In this document: positions 44,403 to 54,669 of the stretch, in pieces
Layout: each line of letters begins with the position of its first letter
How positions within the stretch are numbered: position 1 is the stretch's first letter
Source: Elymus sibiricus
Taxonomy: Eukaryota; Streptophyta; Magnoliopsida; Poales; Poaceae
NCBI GenBank assembly: GCA_039707655.1
Contig: CM077664.1
Span: 193,992,195 to 194,056,194 of the forward strand
Length of the DNA: 64,000 nucleotides
Direction: 5' to 3'
The notes under the pieces: generated by a model
Told to the model about the DNA's origin: nothing
The model's input: only the letters and a program-made list of their open reading frames with translations
The model's database searches: none
Made by a program: the position numbers and the translations under genes

Positions 44403-45726
44403 GGAGCCAAAAAATATTTGCAAGTATTAGCAGTTGAGTTGTCAATTAAACCACACCTGGAGATAAAATATCTGTAGCAGAATATTTAGTAGCACAGTAA
44501 TATGATAGTTTTGATAGCAGTAGCAACAGTAACAATAGTAATGGCAACAGTAACAGTAGCAGTTTTGTAGCAAGTGTAAAGCAGTAGCAACAAAATAACT
44601 TAGCAGAAACCAATATGAGAAAGTCGTAGGCATTGGATCGGTGATGATAATTATGTTGGATGATATTCATCATATAACAGTCACAACCTAGGGTGATACA
44701 CAATAGCTCCAATTCATCAATGTAATGTAGGCATGTATTCCGTATATAGTCATACGTGCTTATAGTAAGAACTTGCATGCCATCTTTTGTCCTACCCTCC
44801 TGTGGTAGCGGGGTCCTTCAGGAAACTAAGGGATATTAAGGCCTTCTTTTAATAGAGAACCGGAACAAAGCATTAGCACTTAGTGAATACATGAACTCCT
44901 CAAACTACGACAATCACCGAAAAGAATCCCAATTATTGTCACCTTGGGGTATGCGGATCATAACATGTAATAGGTGCATATAACTTGCAAGATAGGATCA
45001 AGAACACAAATATATTCATGAAAACATAAAGGGTTCAGATCTGAAATCATGGCATTCAGGCCCTAGTGACAAGCATTAAGCATAGCAACATCAATCTCAG
45101 AACATAGTGGATACTAGGGATCAAATCCCTAACAAATTGACTCGATTACATGATAAATCTCATCCAACCCATCACCGTCCAGCAAGCCTAAGAAGGAATT
45201 ACTCACGCCCGGTGGTGAGCATCATGAAATTGGTGATGGAGGATGGTTGATAATAACGACGGCGTTGAATCCCCCTCTCCGGAGCCCCGAACGGACTCCA
45301 GATCAGCCCTCCCGATGAAGAACAGGAGGTGGCGGTGGCTCCGTATTGTAAAACACGATGAAACTTCTTCTCTTATTTTTTCTCGGGGAAAGAGAATTTA
45401 TAGCGTTGGAATTAGGTCAGACGGTCGCCTGTGGGCCCCACAAGGCATCAGGGCGCGCCCTAGGGGGGTCGCGCCCTGTTCCCTTGTGGGCAACAGGTGG
45501 CCCCTCTTCTGTTGATTCTTGCGCCAATAATTTTTATATATTCCATAAAAATTCTCCAAAAAGTTTCGTCCAAATCCGAGAACTTTGATTTCTGCACAAA
45601 AACAACACCATGGTAATTCTGCTGAAAACAGCGTCAGTCCGGGTTAGTTTCATTCAAATCATGCAAATTAGAGTCCAAAACAAGAGCAAAAGTGTTTGGA
45701 AAAGTGAATACGACGGAGACGTATCA
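44403..45726 (-). repeat. 5' LTR of element A, outer fragment
   Basis: Continues the LTR interrupted at 31179 and ends GACGTATCA at the TSD GTTAC. It includes the hairpin copy at 45437-45490. Confidence 0.92.
45437..45490. repeat. GC-rich hairpin, copy 5 (5' LTR of A)
   Basis: CCCACAAGGCATCAGGGCGC pairs with the rc of CGCGCCCTGTTCCCTTGTGG. Confidence 0.88.
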
Positions 45727-45731
45727 GTTAC

Positions 45732-46132
45732 ACGGGAATAATTCTCATAATTTGGTTCACAACTATGGAGTTGAGAATACTCCTCGTTTGCATATACCTT
45801 CCAATTGGGACATCTCCCATGCAAGTGAAAGTGATGCAGGAAAGAATGCTTGGGGTCCAAAGAGTAAACACATTATGGTTGAAGTCCAAAAGAATGTAGA
45901 GATGATCTGGCATGTACTCCGTCAAATCCAGAGTTTAAGGGAGATCGTGGTTAATAATATGGAGAACAAGCCCACTACTCATCAACACCATCACCGAAGA
46001 AAGAAACTTGAGTACACGGGTATGGGCACCACCCTTGGCTTGTTCCAAGCTTGGGGGAGGTACCCCGGTATCGTATCGCCATCACTTTTATCATCCTTAT
46101 CTATCTTAGTTCGATCCCTAGTTATTTCGTGA
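45732..46132 (+). pseudogene. Post-pol ORF of element D, second part
   Basis: The frame reads NSHNLVHNYGVENTPRLHIP, then SNWDISHASESDAGKNAWGP, VEVQKNVEMIWHVLRQIQSL and a His/Lys/Arg-rich stretch before a hydrophobic end (SPSLLSSLSILV). It would follow 16146-16408 before A inserted. I see no clear signal peptide or transmembrane pair, so an envelope role is not supported. Confidence 0.5.
46047..46060 (+). other. Internal polypurine tract copy of element D
   Basis: AAGCTTGGGGGAGG, a near match to the tract at the LTR (47559-47572), located within the end of the post-pol ORF. Confidence 0.8.
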
Positions 46133-47558
46133 TTTAGAAGAATAAAATTTTAGTACGATTTAGGTTTGAGTGTTTGCTTCGTGATCTATACATCTATGTA
46201 ATCGTGTGCGAGAGTTATATAATAAAGTGTAGTTTGAGTTTTGTTTCTTTACTTTCTTGTTCCATTCTTAGCAATAAAAAAGAATGAAATATCATATGCC
46301 AATCCCATGGGGAGTGATGACTTCACATAAGGAAAAGTATAGTTGATAAAATTTAGTGGGAATTAACAAACATAGCATTGGTCATTGATGCAATTCATGA
46401 AAGATTAGTAAAGGAAGAGAGGATTCACATATAAATGCACTATCTTGGACATCTTTTATGATTGTGAGCCCCCATCAAATATTTCTGCATGGTCAAATAG
46501 TTGATGTTGGACAAGGAAGACAGCGTAATGGGTTATGTTTGCTTACATTCACAGAGAAGTTATATTGACATGGATCCTCTAACATGTGGTGCTTGCTCAC
46601 AACCTTTTGCTAGCCAAAACTTTGTGCTAAGTAGAGATACTACTTGTACATCCAAAACCCCTTAAACCCGGTTTCTTGTCATGAGAGTCCACCATACCTA
46701 CCTATGGATTGAATAAGATCCTTCAAGTAAGGGTTCATCGGTGCAAAGCAATAAAAATTACTCCTAATTAAATATGTATGCTCTTTTATTGTAAGGGAAA
46801 ATAAGCTTTGTACGATCATCTGATGACAAAGAAATAAAAGCGACGGACTGCATAATAAAGGTTGCTATCATAAGGGGCAATATAAAGTGACATTCCTTTA
46901 CATTAAGAGTTTGCACATCAAAACATCAAAAGCGCATGACAACCTCTGCTTCCCTCCGCGAAGGGCCTATCTTTTACTTTTCAGTTTATACTTTTATATA
47001 AGAGTCAATGGTAATCATCCTTATTCCATTCTTATTTATTCTCCACTTGGCAAGCATCATGTGGTAGGGAAAGATCCAGGCACATATATCCAGTTGGATG
47101 TAGGTAGTCATGAGCTATTATTGTTGACATTATCCTTGAGGTAAACAAGTTGGGAGGTGAAAATAATAAACCCCCATCTTCCTATGTGTCTGATGGAAAC
47201 GTTTGCTCCCAAAAATATGCTTTGAGTGTTAGCAATCATAGAAGACTATATGATAGATGAGTATGTGGACTTGCTAAAACAAAAGCTCTTACATAGACTC
47301 TTCCTGGAGATATGATGAATTGTAATTGTTTCAATGAATGACAACATAGTTTGTTTATTTTCAAGAAAGTTTATGCTTTGTACTTCGATGTTGTGATGAA
47401 TTATCATTTTATTATGAGAAGTTATATGATGCATAATTATTGCTATGATAATGACCATGATGCTACAATGTCCGTATTTTGTTTTATAGACACCTCTCTC
47501 TCTAAACATGTGGTCATGATTATTGAGTTCGGCTTTCGCTTGAGGACAACAGAGGCCT
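46133..47558 (+). other. Non-coding 3' spacer of element D
   Basis: AT-rich, no coding frame. On the minus strand it shares short blocks (TTAACACTCAAAG, GGGGAGTTG) with the spacers of A and B only loosely. Nothing else recognised. Confidence 0.55.
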
Positions 47559-47988
47559 AAGCTTGGGGGAGTTGATACGTCCATTTTGCATCATGTTTTC
47601 CTACTATTATTTATAATGTTTTTAGTCATTATTTCACTTTATAATGCAATTCTAATGCCTTTTCTCTCTTAATTTGCAAGGTTTGCATGGAGAGGGAAAT
47701 TATCGGTAGCTGGAATCTTGGACCTAAAATAGCTCCAGCAGAGATAGCTATTCTACGAAGCTCCAAATGACATGTAACTTTACGGAGAATTTTTATTGAA
47801 TATATAAAAAATACTGGAACGAAGATCCACCGGAGGGGGGCCACCTGTTGCTCACAAGGCAACAGGGCGCGTTAACCCCCCTAGGGCACGCCCTGATGCC
47901 TTGAGGGGCCAACAGATGGCCTCTGGCCCCTCCTTCTACTATATTAAGCCATTTTCCCTAAAAAAATTACAAGGAAGACTTTTGGGAT
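47559..47988 (+). repeat. Polypurine tract and truncated 3' LTR of element D
   Basis: AAGCTTGGGGGAGT (47559-47572) precedes TGATACGTCCATTTTGCATC. The LTR runs 416 bp, includes the hairpin at 47852-47907, and is cut by element E after TTTTGGGAT. Confidence 0.9.
47852..47907. repeat. GC-rich hairpin, copy 6 (3' LTR of D)
   Basis: TCACAAGGCAACAGGGCGCG pairs with the rc of GGGCACGCCCTGATGCCTTG. Confidence 0.82.
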
Positions 47989-48479
47989 TGTCGGTGTAAA
48001 AACCGGCAGACCTCGGGGTAGGGGGTCCCGAGTTGCGGATCTCGGATCGATGGTAACAGAGACAAAAGGAGATGATGTTTTACCCAGGTTCGGGCCCTCT
48101 TGATGGAGGTAAAACCCTACGTCCTGCTTCTGTTTATATTAATGGAGGTGTATCGAGTACAGAGTTGATCTACCTCGAGATTGTAATGTGTCTAACTACT
48201 ATAGCTAGGTGTTCGATATTGCGCTGATGTCCCATACGGGATAAACCCTATGGCTTATATACACGCCAGGGAGGGTATCTAGGGTTACAAGGTCGGTATC
48301 TTAGAGTAAGGCGGCTGGAATAATCTTGAAGTGTACTGCAAGTCTTCGGTAGAGACAGCCTTGATCACGTCTCCCATCTGCGGCCTCCGGAGTCCATCTT
48401 GAGTACGTACGAGGGCATATCGGCCCATCCGAGGAGACGGGACAGCTAGGTTGGCACCCCCTAATCCAGGACACCGTCA
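47989..48479 (-). repeat. 3' LTR of element E (491 bp)
   Basis: Minus strand starts TGACGGTGTCCTGGATTAGG and ends TTTTACACCGACA. Plus-strand positions 48078-48130 carry the block TTTACCCAGGTTCGG ... GGAGGTAAAACCCTACGTCC shared with element F. The polypurine tract CCAGTTCAGGGGCTAC (minus strand) follows at 48480-48495. Confidence 0.9.
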
Positions 48480-49062
48480 GTAGCCCCTGAACTGGTCTTC
48501 TACGCCGAGGACGACTTTGAACCATCACTTCGGATCCGGAGTCTCCGGCTTGACAGGCGAATTCCACCTTATATTTTAAATTCAATTAATAGAGCATCGA
48601 CATCCGTGGTCCAACCGAGCTTGTACCCTATCCGAGGTGAGCAAGTATCTTAGCCTCGAAGGCTTGCCGTGCCGGTATGAACAATCCCATCCGGCCTGAC
48701 AGCTTTATCGGAGAGGCCCGCCCCACGACAGGTTGAGCAGTTACTGCCTCCCCTCAAATCGCGTTTCGAGGCGGCTCCTTTGCTAGCACGTCCCGTCGAG
48801 GCAGAGATCGTACCCACTTTCTTAGGAATATCCTCAAAATTTCGTTTCCCCCTATGTTTCAATGGCATCTTTGATAATAATCACGAATTTGTCGGCGCAG
48901 CAAAGGGGGCTCTTGGCCTTTCATAGGCTTATAAAAGCAATGGGGAGAACAGCGCGATAGCCTACGTTCCCATTCCTCCCTTGCTGCCGCTTCGTCTAGC
49001 TCCAACGCCCAGATCCAGCCCTTACGCCTTTCTCGCACGCAAGCTCGATCTCCCCATCATCC
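48480..49062 (+). promoter_or_regulatory. Promoter and leader of the antisense gene in element E
   Basis: No ORF. GGCTTATAAAAGCAATGG has a clear TATA box at 48930-48937, and a C-rich leader of about 100 nt runs to the ATG at 49063. This would drive transcription opposite to the element's LTR. Confidence 0.7.
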
Positions 49063-50218
49063 ATGGCCGATACCCTTAAGGGGCACTGGGGCGGCTCCAC
49101 CGTGATGGCGGTGACCATCGCCGAGCTGCGCGACGCGGGGTATCTAGCCCCTAACGTCGCCGCCCGTGCTCCAGAGGCCGACGAGCTGGTACCCGCTCCC
49201 AATGCCGGGGAGCGGGTGGTCTTTGTTCCCCACCTCATCCGAGGCCTGGGGTTCCCGCTGCACCCTTTTGTGCGCGGGATCATGTTTTACTACGGGTTAG
49301 ATTTCCATCACCTAGCCCCCAACTCCATTCTCCACCTCGCCGCTTTCATAACAGTCTGCGAGGCCTTCCTCCGCTGTGAGCCACACTTCGGCCTATGGCT
49401 GAAGCTTTTTGGGATTAAACCGAAGTCAAGCGGCTCCGAACTTGCGGAGTGCGGAGGGGCAATGATCAGCAAGAACCAGGGGGCCACCTGGTTCATGGGC
49501 ACCTTCATCGAAACAGTGAAGGAGTGGCAAAAGGAATGGTTCTACATCACCGAACCTGTTGCCGCTTGTCAAACCGAGGTCCCGGCCTTCTCGGCCGGGC
49601 CTCCCAAGAAACTCAAGTCTTGGAAGGAAAAGGGCATAGCCTGGGGGAAGCCCAAAGAGGTAGAGACCATAGTCGAGAGGATCGTGTGGTGGACCACTAC
49701 GGGGAAGGCTGAGCTAGCCGATGTCATCAACGTCATGCTCAACTGCCGCATCCTTCCTCTCCAACTTCGGGCCACCCCGATGTGGGCACAGAAGCCCGAG
49801 GACATGGACACCATCAACACCTTCTTCCGCTCCACCTTGGCCACTATGTGGACAAAGCTCATGAAACTGGCCAAGGACAAGATTCCCAAGGAGGGAGAGG
49901 ACCGCGGCCTCGAACATGGCTATGAGGCCCCCCCGGTAAGTGGTTCCGTCCTTCAATTCTTCATTCTTTGCTTACTGCTCCGAGGAGTAAAGTCTTCATT
50001 TGGGCCATCGTGTTTTGACGTTTTGCAGAAGTGGTCGGCATGGGTAAAGGGGGTACGATGCCCAGCCCCATTGCCGGAACAACCCCAAACTCCCCTGCTT
50101 TCGGTGCTTCTGACCGAGGAGCCACATGTGGTGGCTTCCAAAGGGACGAAGACCCAAACGGGGAAGTCTAGTGCTCGGACCCGGGGGACTTCTGTCACCC
50201 GATCAGAGGAGACCCACA
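49063..50218 (+). CDS. Antisense ORF of element E, exons 1-2 ('putative gypsy type transposon' family)
   Basis: Exon 1 (49063-49935, 291 codons) begins MADTLKGHWGGSTVMAVTIA and contains VFVPHLIRGLGFPLHPFVRG, MFYYGLDFHHLAPNSILHLA and FLRCEPHFGLWLKLFGIKPK. This is the domain annotated as putative gypsy-type transposon (Transposase_28 family, from memory); its biochemical role is unknown. A GT-AG intron (49936-50028) leads to exon 2, KWSAWVKGVRCPAP onwards, which is cut by element H. The rest continues at 59801. The gene lies antisense to protease, between the 3' LTR and gag-protease. Codon use is GC-rich, like other Tat antisense ORFs. The frame is intact to the insertion. Confidence 0.8.
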
Positions 50219-50563
50219 TGAAAGCACATTTGCTCCCTTGGTGGTTTTGGTAATTCATAACAACATATATCTCATTGAACTAATGTACATTCAAGATTAA
50301 GATTTCAGGATGTTCAATGATTGGCATGGCATGGACTAGAGATGTGGACCCCGCAAAATGCTAAGGACAAGGATTGGCAAAAGATCAAGACTCTACATTT
50401 TTGGTTTAGTGATCCAAGATCACATTGAGTCCATAGGAAAGCCAATACTATTAAAAGGGGATGAGGTGTTGCTTAATGGTCTTTTTGCTCAAGTGCTTAG
50501 TGACAGTACTCCTAAACCCTCAACCACTCTCTCTAACCAAATATGTCCTAAACCTACATTCCA

Positions 50564-50960
50564 ACTCGGCCCCACCGATATTTCCAATCCGGCCCCACCG
50601 AGTTCATCCAAGACTTAGCCACTGCCAAAACCCTAACAAATCGGATCCACCGAAATGGATCTCGGTCCCACCGAGATGGCCTTGCCAACTCTCTGTAATC
50701 GGTTGCATTCACTTCGGTCTCACCGAGTTATGCAAATCGGTCTCACCGAGATGGCTTGCCAACTCTCTGTTGCCGTATTGCTTCACTTCGGTCCAACCGA
50801 GTTGATGCAATCGGTGCCACCGAGATGAGGATTGCCCTAAGCCATTGCACTTCGGTCCATCCGAGTTGTTCGTATCAGTCCCACCGATATTCCTAAAGTT
50901 CATATCTTTTACACAGTTTGGTGCTACCGAGATTATCGTTTCGGTGCCACCGAGTTGGGT
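50564..50960. repeat. TCGGTnnnACCGA palindrome array, LTR copy 1
   Basis: About twelve units of the form TCGGT-NNN-ACCGA, such as CTCGGTCCCACCGAGAT, ATCGGTCTCACCGAGAT and TTCGGTGCCACCGAGTT, spaced mostly 15-45 bp apart and ending about 35 bp before the TATA box. The same array is at 58560-58960 in the 3' LTR. Confidence 0.9.
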
Positions 50961-50994
50961 CAAAAGTGTGTAACGGTTGGATTTTGTGTGGAGG

Positions 50995-51004
50995 CTATAT
51001 ATAC
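50995..51004 (+). promoter_or_regulatory. LTR TATA box of element H
   Basis: GGCTATATATACCCCTCGACC-type context directly after the palindrome array; equivalent at 58995-59004. Confidence 0.75.
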
Positions 51005-51660
51005 CCCTCGACCACAAGAGCAAGGAGTTCATCAACAACACACCGTCTATTACCTTTTGGAGAGTGGTGTCTCCTAGATTGGTTAGGTGTCACTTGGGAG
51101 CCTCCGACATGATGTCGAGTTGAACCAAGAGTTTGTAAGAGCAAGGAGATCGCCTACTTCATGAAGATCTACCCCGAGTGAGGCTAGTCCTTCATGGACG
51201 TAAGCCATGGTGGAATAGACAAGGTTGCTTCTTCGTGGACCCTTCGTGGGTGGAGCCCTCCATGGACTCGCGCAGCCGTTACCCTTCGTGGGTTGAAGTC
51301 TCCATCAACGTGGACGTACGATAGCACCACCTATCGGAACCACGCCAAAAACCACCGTGTCTTCATCGCGTTTGAAATCTCCAATCCCTCCTTTACATAC
51401 ATATGCAATTGCTTACATTCCGCTGCTATACTCTTAGAATTGCATGTGTAGGGTGATGCTTGACATGTACTATTGCTAAAATCTGCCCACAACTAAAATT
51501 GGGAAAAGGTTAGGTTTTATTTGGTCAAGTAGTCTAATCACCCCCCCCCCCCTCTAGACATACTTTCGATCCTACAAGTGGTATCAAAGCTTTGGTCTCC
51601 GTAAGCCTTGATTTCCATAGCTTTGGTGATCATAGCCTTGGTTTCACAACCTAGGAGAGT

Positions 51661-53853
51661 ATGGCGTCTAGTGAGGGTAACTATCACCGTAGAGGTCCAT
51701 ATTTTGATGGTACAAACTTTGCTAGTTGGAAACATAAGATGAAAATGCATATTCTTGGTCATAACCCCGCCGTTTGGGCTGTTGTTCATGTTGGCTTGCA
51801 AGGTGACTTCTTTGAGGATGGCAAGGAACCGGATCGTGAAGCAACCCCGGAAGAATTGAAGATGTTGCAATACAATGCTCAAGCTTGTGACATTCTATTC
51901 AACGGTTTGTGTCCAGAGGAATTCAACAAAATCAGCCGCCTCAAGAATGCAAAGGAAATTTGGGATACTTTGGTTGATATGCATGAGGGTACCGAGTCCG
52001 TCAAGGAATCTAAGTTGGATGTGCTTCAAAGTCAACTTGACAAGTTCAAGATGAAGGATGGTGAAGGAGTCGCTGACATGTACTCTAGGCTTGCTCTCAT
52101 CACAAATGAGATTGCCGGCTTAGGAAGTGAAGAGATGACCGACAAATTCATCATCAAGAAGATACTTAGAGCTTTGGATGGAAAATATGATACCGTCTGC
52201 ACATTGATCCAAATGATGCCAAATTACAAAGATCTCAAGCCCACGGAAGTCATTGGAAGGATTGTCGCTCATGAAATGTCACTTAAGGACAAAGAGGAGC
52301 TACACAACAAATCAAGTGGTGCTTACAAAGCCTCAACCGATGCTCCAACAACTCCAAGTGACAACCTAGTATCAAATGAAGAGATTAGCCTAATGGTGAA
52401 ATGGTTCAACAAGTTCTACAAGAACAAAGGAAAAAAGAGAAGCTCCAGCTCAAGACACTATGAGAGAAGATCATCAAGTCGTGATCGTAATTGCTACAAT
52501 TGTGGGAAGCCCGGACACTACTCCAATGAGTGTATGGCACCCTACAAGAAAAGAGACGAATCACCAAGAGGAAGATATAGAAGAGATGAATCACCTCATA
52601 AGGAGAGAAGGAGTAGAGATGATCATTATGAACGAAGACACTCTCGAAGAAGCAAGGATTCGGAGAGGAAGGACAAGTCATCAAGGAGCTACACAAGAAG
52701 AAGACATCAAGCTCATGTTGGTGAATGGGTTTCCGGCTCCGACTCCGACAACCACTCCGAGAGAAGTTATCACTCCAACTCCGACTATAGTCAAGATGAA
52801 GGTGTTGCCGGACTTGCACTAGTGTCATCCAACTCCTATGATCTATTTGACTCACCAAATGAAGGAATTGGAAGATGCTTCATGGCAAAAGGCCCCAAGG
52901 TATCACACCCCGAGTATCTTGATTTCAATAGTGATGAAGATGATTTGCTTGGTGATGATGATTTACTTGTTGATAGGGCTAGTGATGTGAGCTATAATGA
53001 AAATGCTAGTAATCATGATAGTCAAGAGGAAACGAGTGACAATGCTATGAAGGATATTGAGCGTCTAACTAAAGAACTAAATGCTCTTAAGTTAGCTCAT
53101 GAAACAACTCAAGAGGATCATAGAGAACTTCTAAGAACTCATGAGAAGCTACGCTTTGAGAAGCTAAATTTAGAGCAAGAGCATGAGTTTCTTAAAGCTA
53201 TCAATGACGATCTTCGAAAGAAGAGTTCTTCATATCTTGCCAAGCGTTTACTCTTGTCTACCTTTATGCCACAAGTTAAATCTAAGCAAACTAGCAACAA
53301 GGGTAAAAGTGGTTCTACCTCTAGTAGTAACAATAACAATGCTAAATCCAATATTGTTGCTTCTAGTAGTTCTATTGATTCCACTAACGATTCTCTTAGC
53401 CAAGTTACACTTGAGCAAGAAAATATGCTATTGACAGGAATTATAGAAAAAGGTGTCTACAAGAGCCTTGCCGGGACTAAGCAATTTGAGGAAATTGTAC
53501 ACAAGCAAGGAAGGCACCGGAAGAACCAAGGTGTTGGTTTTGAACGAAAGTTCAATGCCGATGGAGTTGAGTGGGAAGAAGGTCAATACCCCAAGACGAA
53601 GTTTGTTCCTCAACAAGAGAAGTATGATCCTACTTCCTTCAAAGGAACACAAGCTCAAGAAGATCTTCCACCACAAGACCACAAGCTAAAAGGCAAGGAC
53701 AAGCTTCAAGAAGAGATTGATTCATTTGAAGAAGCTCCTCAAGCCATGGTCAAGTGGGTTCCCAAGACTTCATCAAGTTCTACTTCATCAAGTGCTTCTA
53801 CAACTCCAAGGATTCCCATCAAGTTGATGTGGGTCCAAAAGAAGAAGAACTAG
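51661..53853 (+). CDS. gag polyprotein of element H
   Basis: Intact 730-codon ORF starting 85 bp after the LTR. Residues about 10-220 form the Copia gag capsid (FDGTNFASWKHKMKMHILGH, AKEIWDTLVDMHEGTESVKE, FKMKDGEGVADMYSRLALIT). A CX2CX4HX4C zinc knuckle, CYNCGKPGHYSNEC, is near residue 277 and would bind RNA. An Arg/Ser-Glu-rich stretch follows (residues about 290-355), then acidic and coiled-coil segments (AMKDIERLTKELNALKLAHE) and a Ser-rich tail. It would form virus-like particles around the element's RNA. It ends in a stop without any protease or integrase behind it. Start: the only ATG in a good position before the capsid. Confidence 0.93.
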   Translation: MASSEGNYHRRGPYFDGTNFASWKHKMKMHILGHNPAVWAVVHVGLQGDFFEDGKEPDREATPEELKMLQYNAQACDILFNGLCPEEFNKISRLKNAKEIWDTLVDMHEGTESVKESKLDVLQSQLDKFKMKDGEGVADMYSRLALITNEIAGLGSEEMTDKFIIKKILRALDGKYDTVCTLIQMMPNYKDLKPTEVIGRIVAHEMSLKDKEELHNKSSGAYKASTDAPTTPSDNLVSNEEISLMVKWFNKFYKNKGKKRSSSSRHYERRSSSRDRNCYNCGKPGHYSNECMAPYKKRDESPRGRYRRDESPHKERRSRDDHYERRHSRRSKDSERKDKSSRSYTRRRHQAHVGEWVSGSDSDNHSERSYHSNSDYSQDEGVAGLALVSSNSYDLFDSPNEGIGRCFMAKGPKVSHPEYLDFNSDEDDLLGDDDLLVDRASDVSYNENASNHDSQEETSDNAMKDIERLTKELNALKLAHETTQEDHRELLRTHEKLRFEKLNLEQEHEFLKAINDDLRKKSSSYLAKRLLLSTFMPQVKSKQTSNKGKSGSTSSSNNNNAKSNIVASSSSIDSTNDSLSQVTLEQENMLLTGIIEKGVYKSLAGTKQFEEIVHKQGRHRKNQGVGFERKFNADGVEWEEGQYPKTKFVPQQEKYDPTSFKGTQAQEDLPPQDHKLKGKDKLQEEIDSFEEAPQAMVKWVPKTSSSSTSSSASTTPRIPIKLMWVQKKKN

Positions 53854-54650
53854 AGAGTTCTAGAGGGTGACTCCGCCAACAAACTTCACTCATACTCTTT
53901 ATGGCAAGGACTTGTGCAACCAACTTCCACATTTTGCACTAGTTCATGGAGTCACAAACCCTCTTGTTGGTAAGACAAGGGACAAGGTAATCAATGCATT
54001 CATGGACATCATCATATGTGTATTTCACTCTATGTCTATGGATATCCTTGTATGTTCCTTGTGTGGGACTAACCCATGTAGGTAATGAAAGCACAAAACT
54101 CCAAAGGATTGCTCCCAACTTTTGATGGTCTACATCAACATTGAGCATCCACATCTTCAACATCTACATGAACTCATCATCGACAAAACCCAAGGTTAGT
54201 TCATCCCTCTTAGGGGGGATATCACATCTAGGGGGAGCTTTGCTCTAAACAATTGAGCTAAAGCAACTCTAATGGTGTGAACACATTAATGCTTTATGTA
54301 AAAGTGGTAACCCCACTTGTGCTTAAACGATGAGTATGACCTATGATCAAATGTTTTCATTTGGCTCCTAAGTCAATATACTCATATATAGATGACCTAG
54401 TCATCGCCAATGCTTGATACATGCTAGAATTGGTTGTGCATGTTTGACACATATTTCATTTGCAATCTTATTGTGTGAGCATGTTGGTTTGCATGTTTTC
54501 ATCATTCGAGGACATCCATTTGTTGTTTTGATTGTCTTGTTTTTTTTGGCCAAGTGGATGTACAAGAATGCCTAAGAACCTTCTCTAGTTATCTATGCTT
54601 TCTTGTCTCAAATTCTATTCTTGCTGCATCACAAAAATTGAACAAGTCTT
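53854..54650 (+). other. Non-coding middle of element H
   Basis: No protease, integrase, RT or RNase H homology in any frame. Tract-like TTAGGGGGGATATC and TAGGGGGAGCTTTG occur at 54210-54245. It may be the scar left by loss of pol. Confidence 0.7.
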
Positions 54651-54669
54651 TTTCGGACCCTCCGGGTGA

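Larger units (their letters stand above)
16409..45726 (-). mobile_element. Athila-like element A (non-autonomous), complete but containing B and C
   Basis: Minus-strand LTR element with 5-bp TSD GTTAC on both sides. Own parts: 3' LTR 16409-17824, polypurine tract 17825-17838, internal 17839-20270 and 26764-31100, and 5' LTR 31101-31179 plus 44403-45726. It contains gag, protease and an Athila-type ORF but no reverse transcriptase, RNase H or integrase. Element B interrupts its Athila-type ORF and element C interrupts its 5' LTR. Without the inserts it is about 9.6 kb. Confidence 0.9.
45727..47988 (+). mobile_element. Athila-like element D, right segment
   Basis: D resumes after the TSD of A with the rest of its post-pol ORF, a spacer, polypurine tract and the first 416 bp of the 3' LTR. 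The LTR is then interrupted by element E. Confidence 0.85.
47989..50218 (-). mobile_element. Tat-like Gypsy element E, left segment
   Basis: Minus-strand element inserted in the LTR of D. It contains the 3' LTR, polypurine tract and the first two exons of an antisense gene, and is interrupted at 50218 by element H (TSD CCACA). It resumes at 59796 and runs off the window. Its 5' LTR, and therefore its TSD, is not visible. Confidence 0.85.
50219..51576 (+). repeat. 5' LTR of element H (1,358 bp)
   Basis: Begins TGAAAGCACATTTGCTCCC and ends TTCGATCCTACA. It contains the TCGGTnnnACCGA array (50564-50960), a TATA box CTATATATAC at 50995-51004 and a poly-C run at 51540. It lacks about 219 bp that the 3' LTR has near 59017-59235. 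Confidence 0.93.

Noticed and set aside
45732..46132. Envelope gene in element D
   Set aside because: No signal peptide, cleavage site or transmembrane pair is visible; I call it only a post-pol ORF.
52406..52858. 150-codon minus-strand frame opposite gag of H
   Set aside because: Shadow of the Arg/Ser-rich gag segment; no independent evidence.
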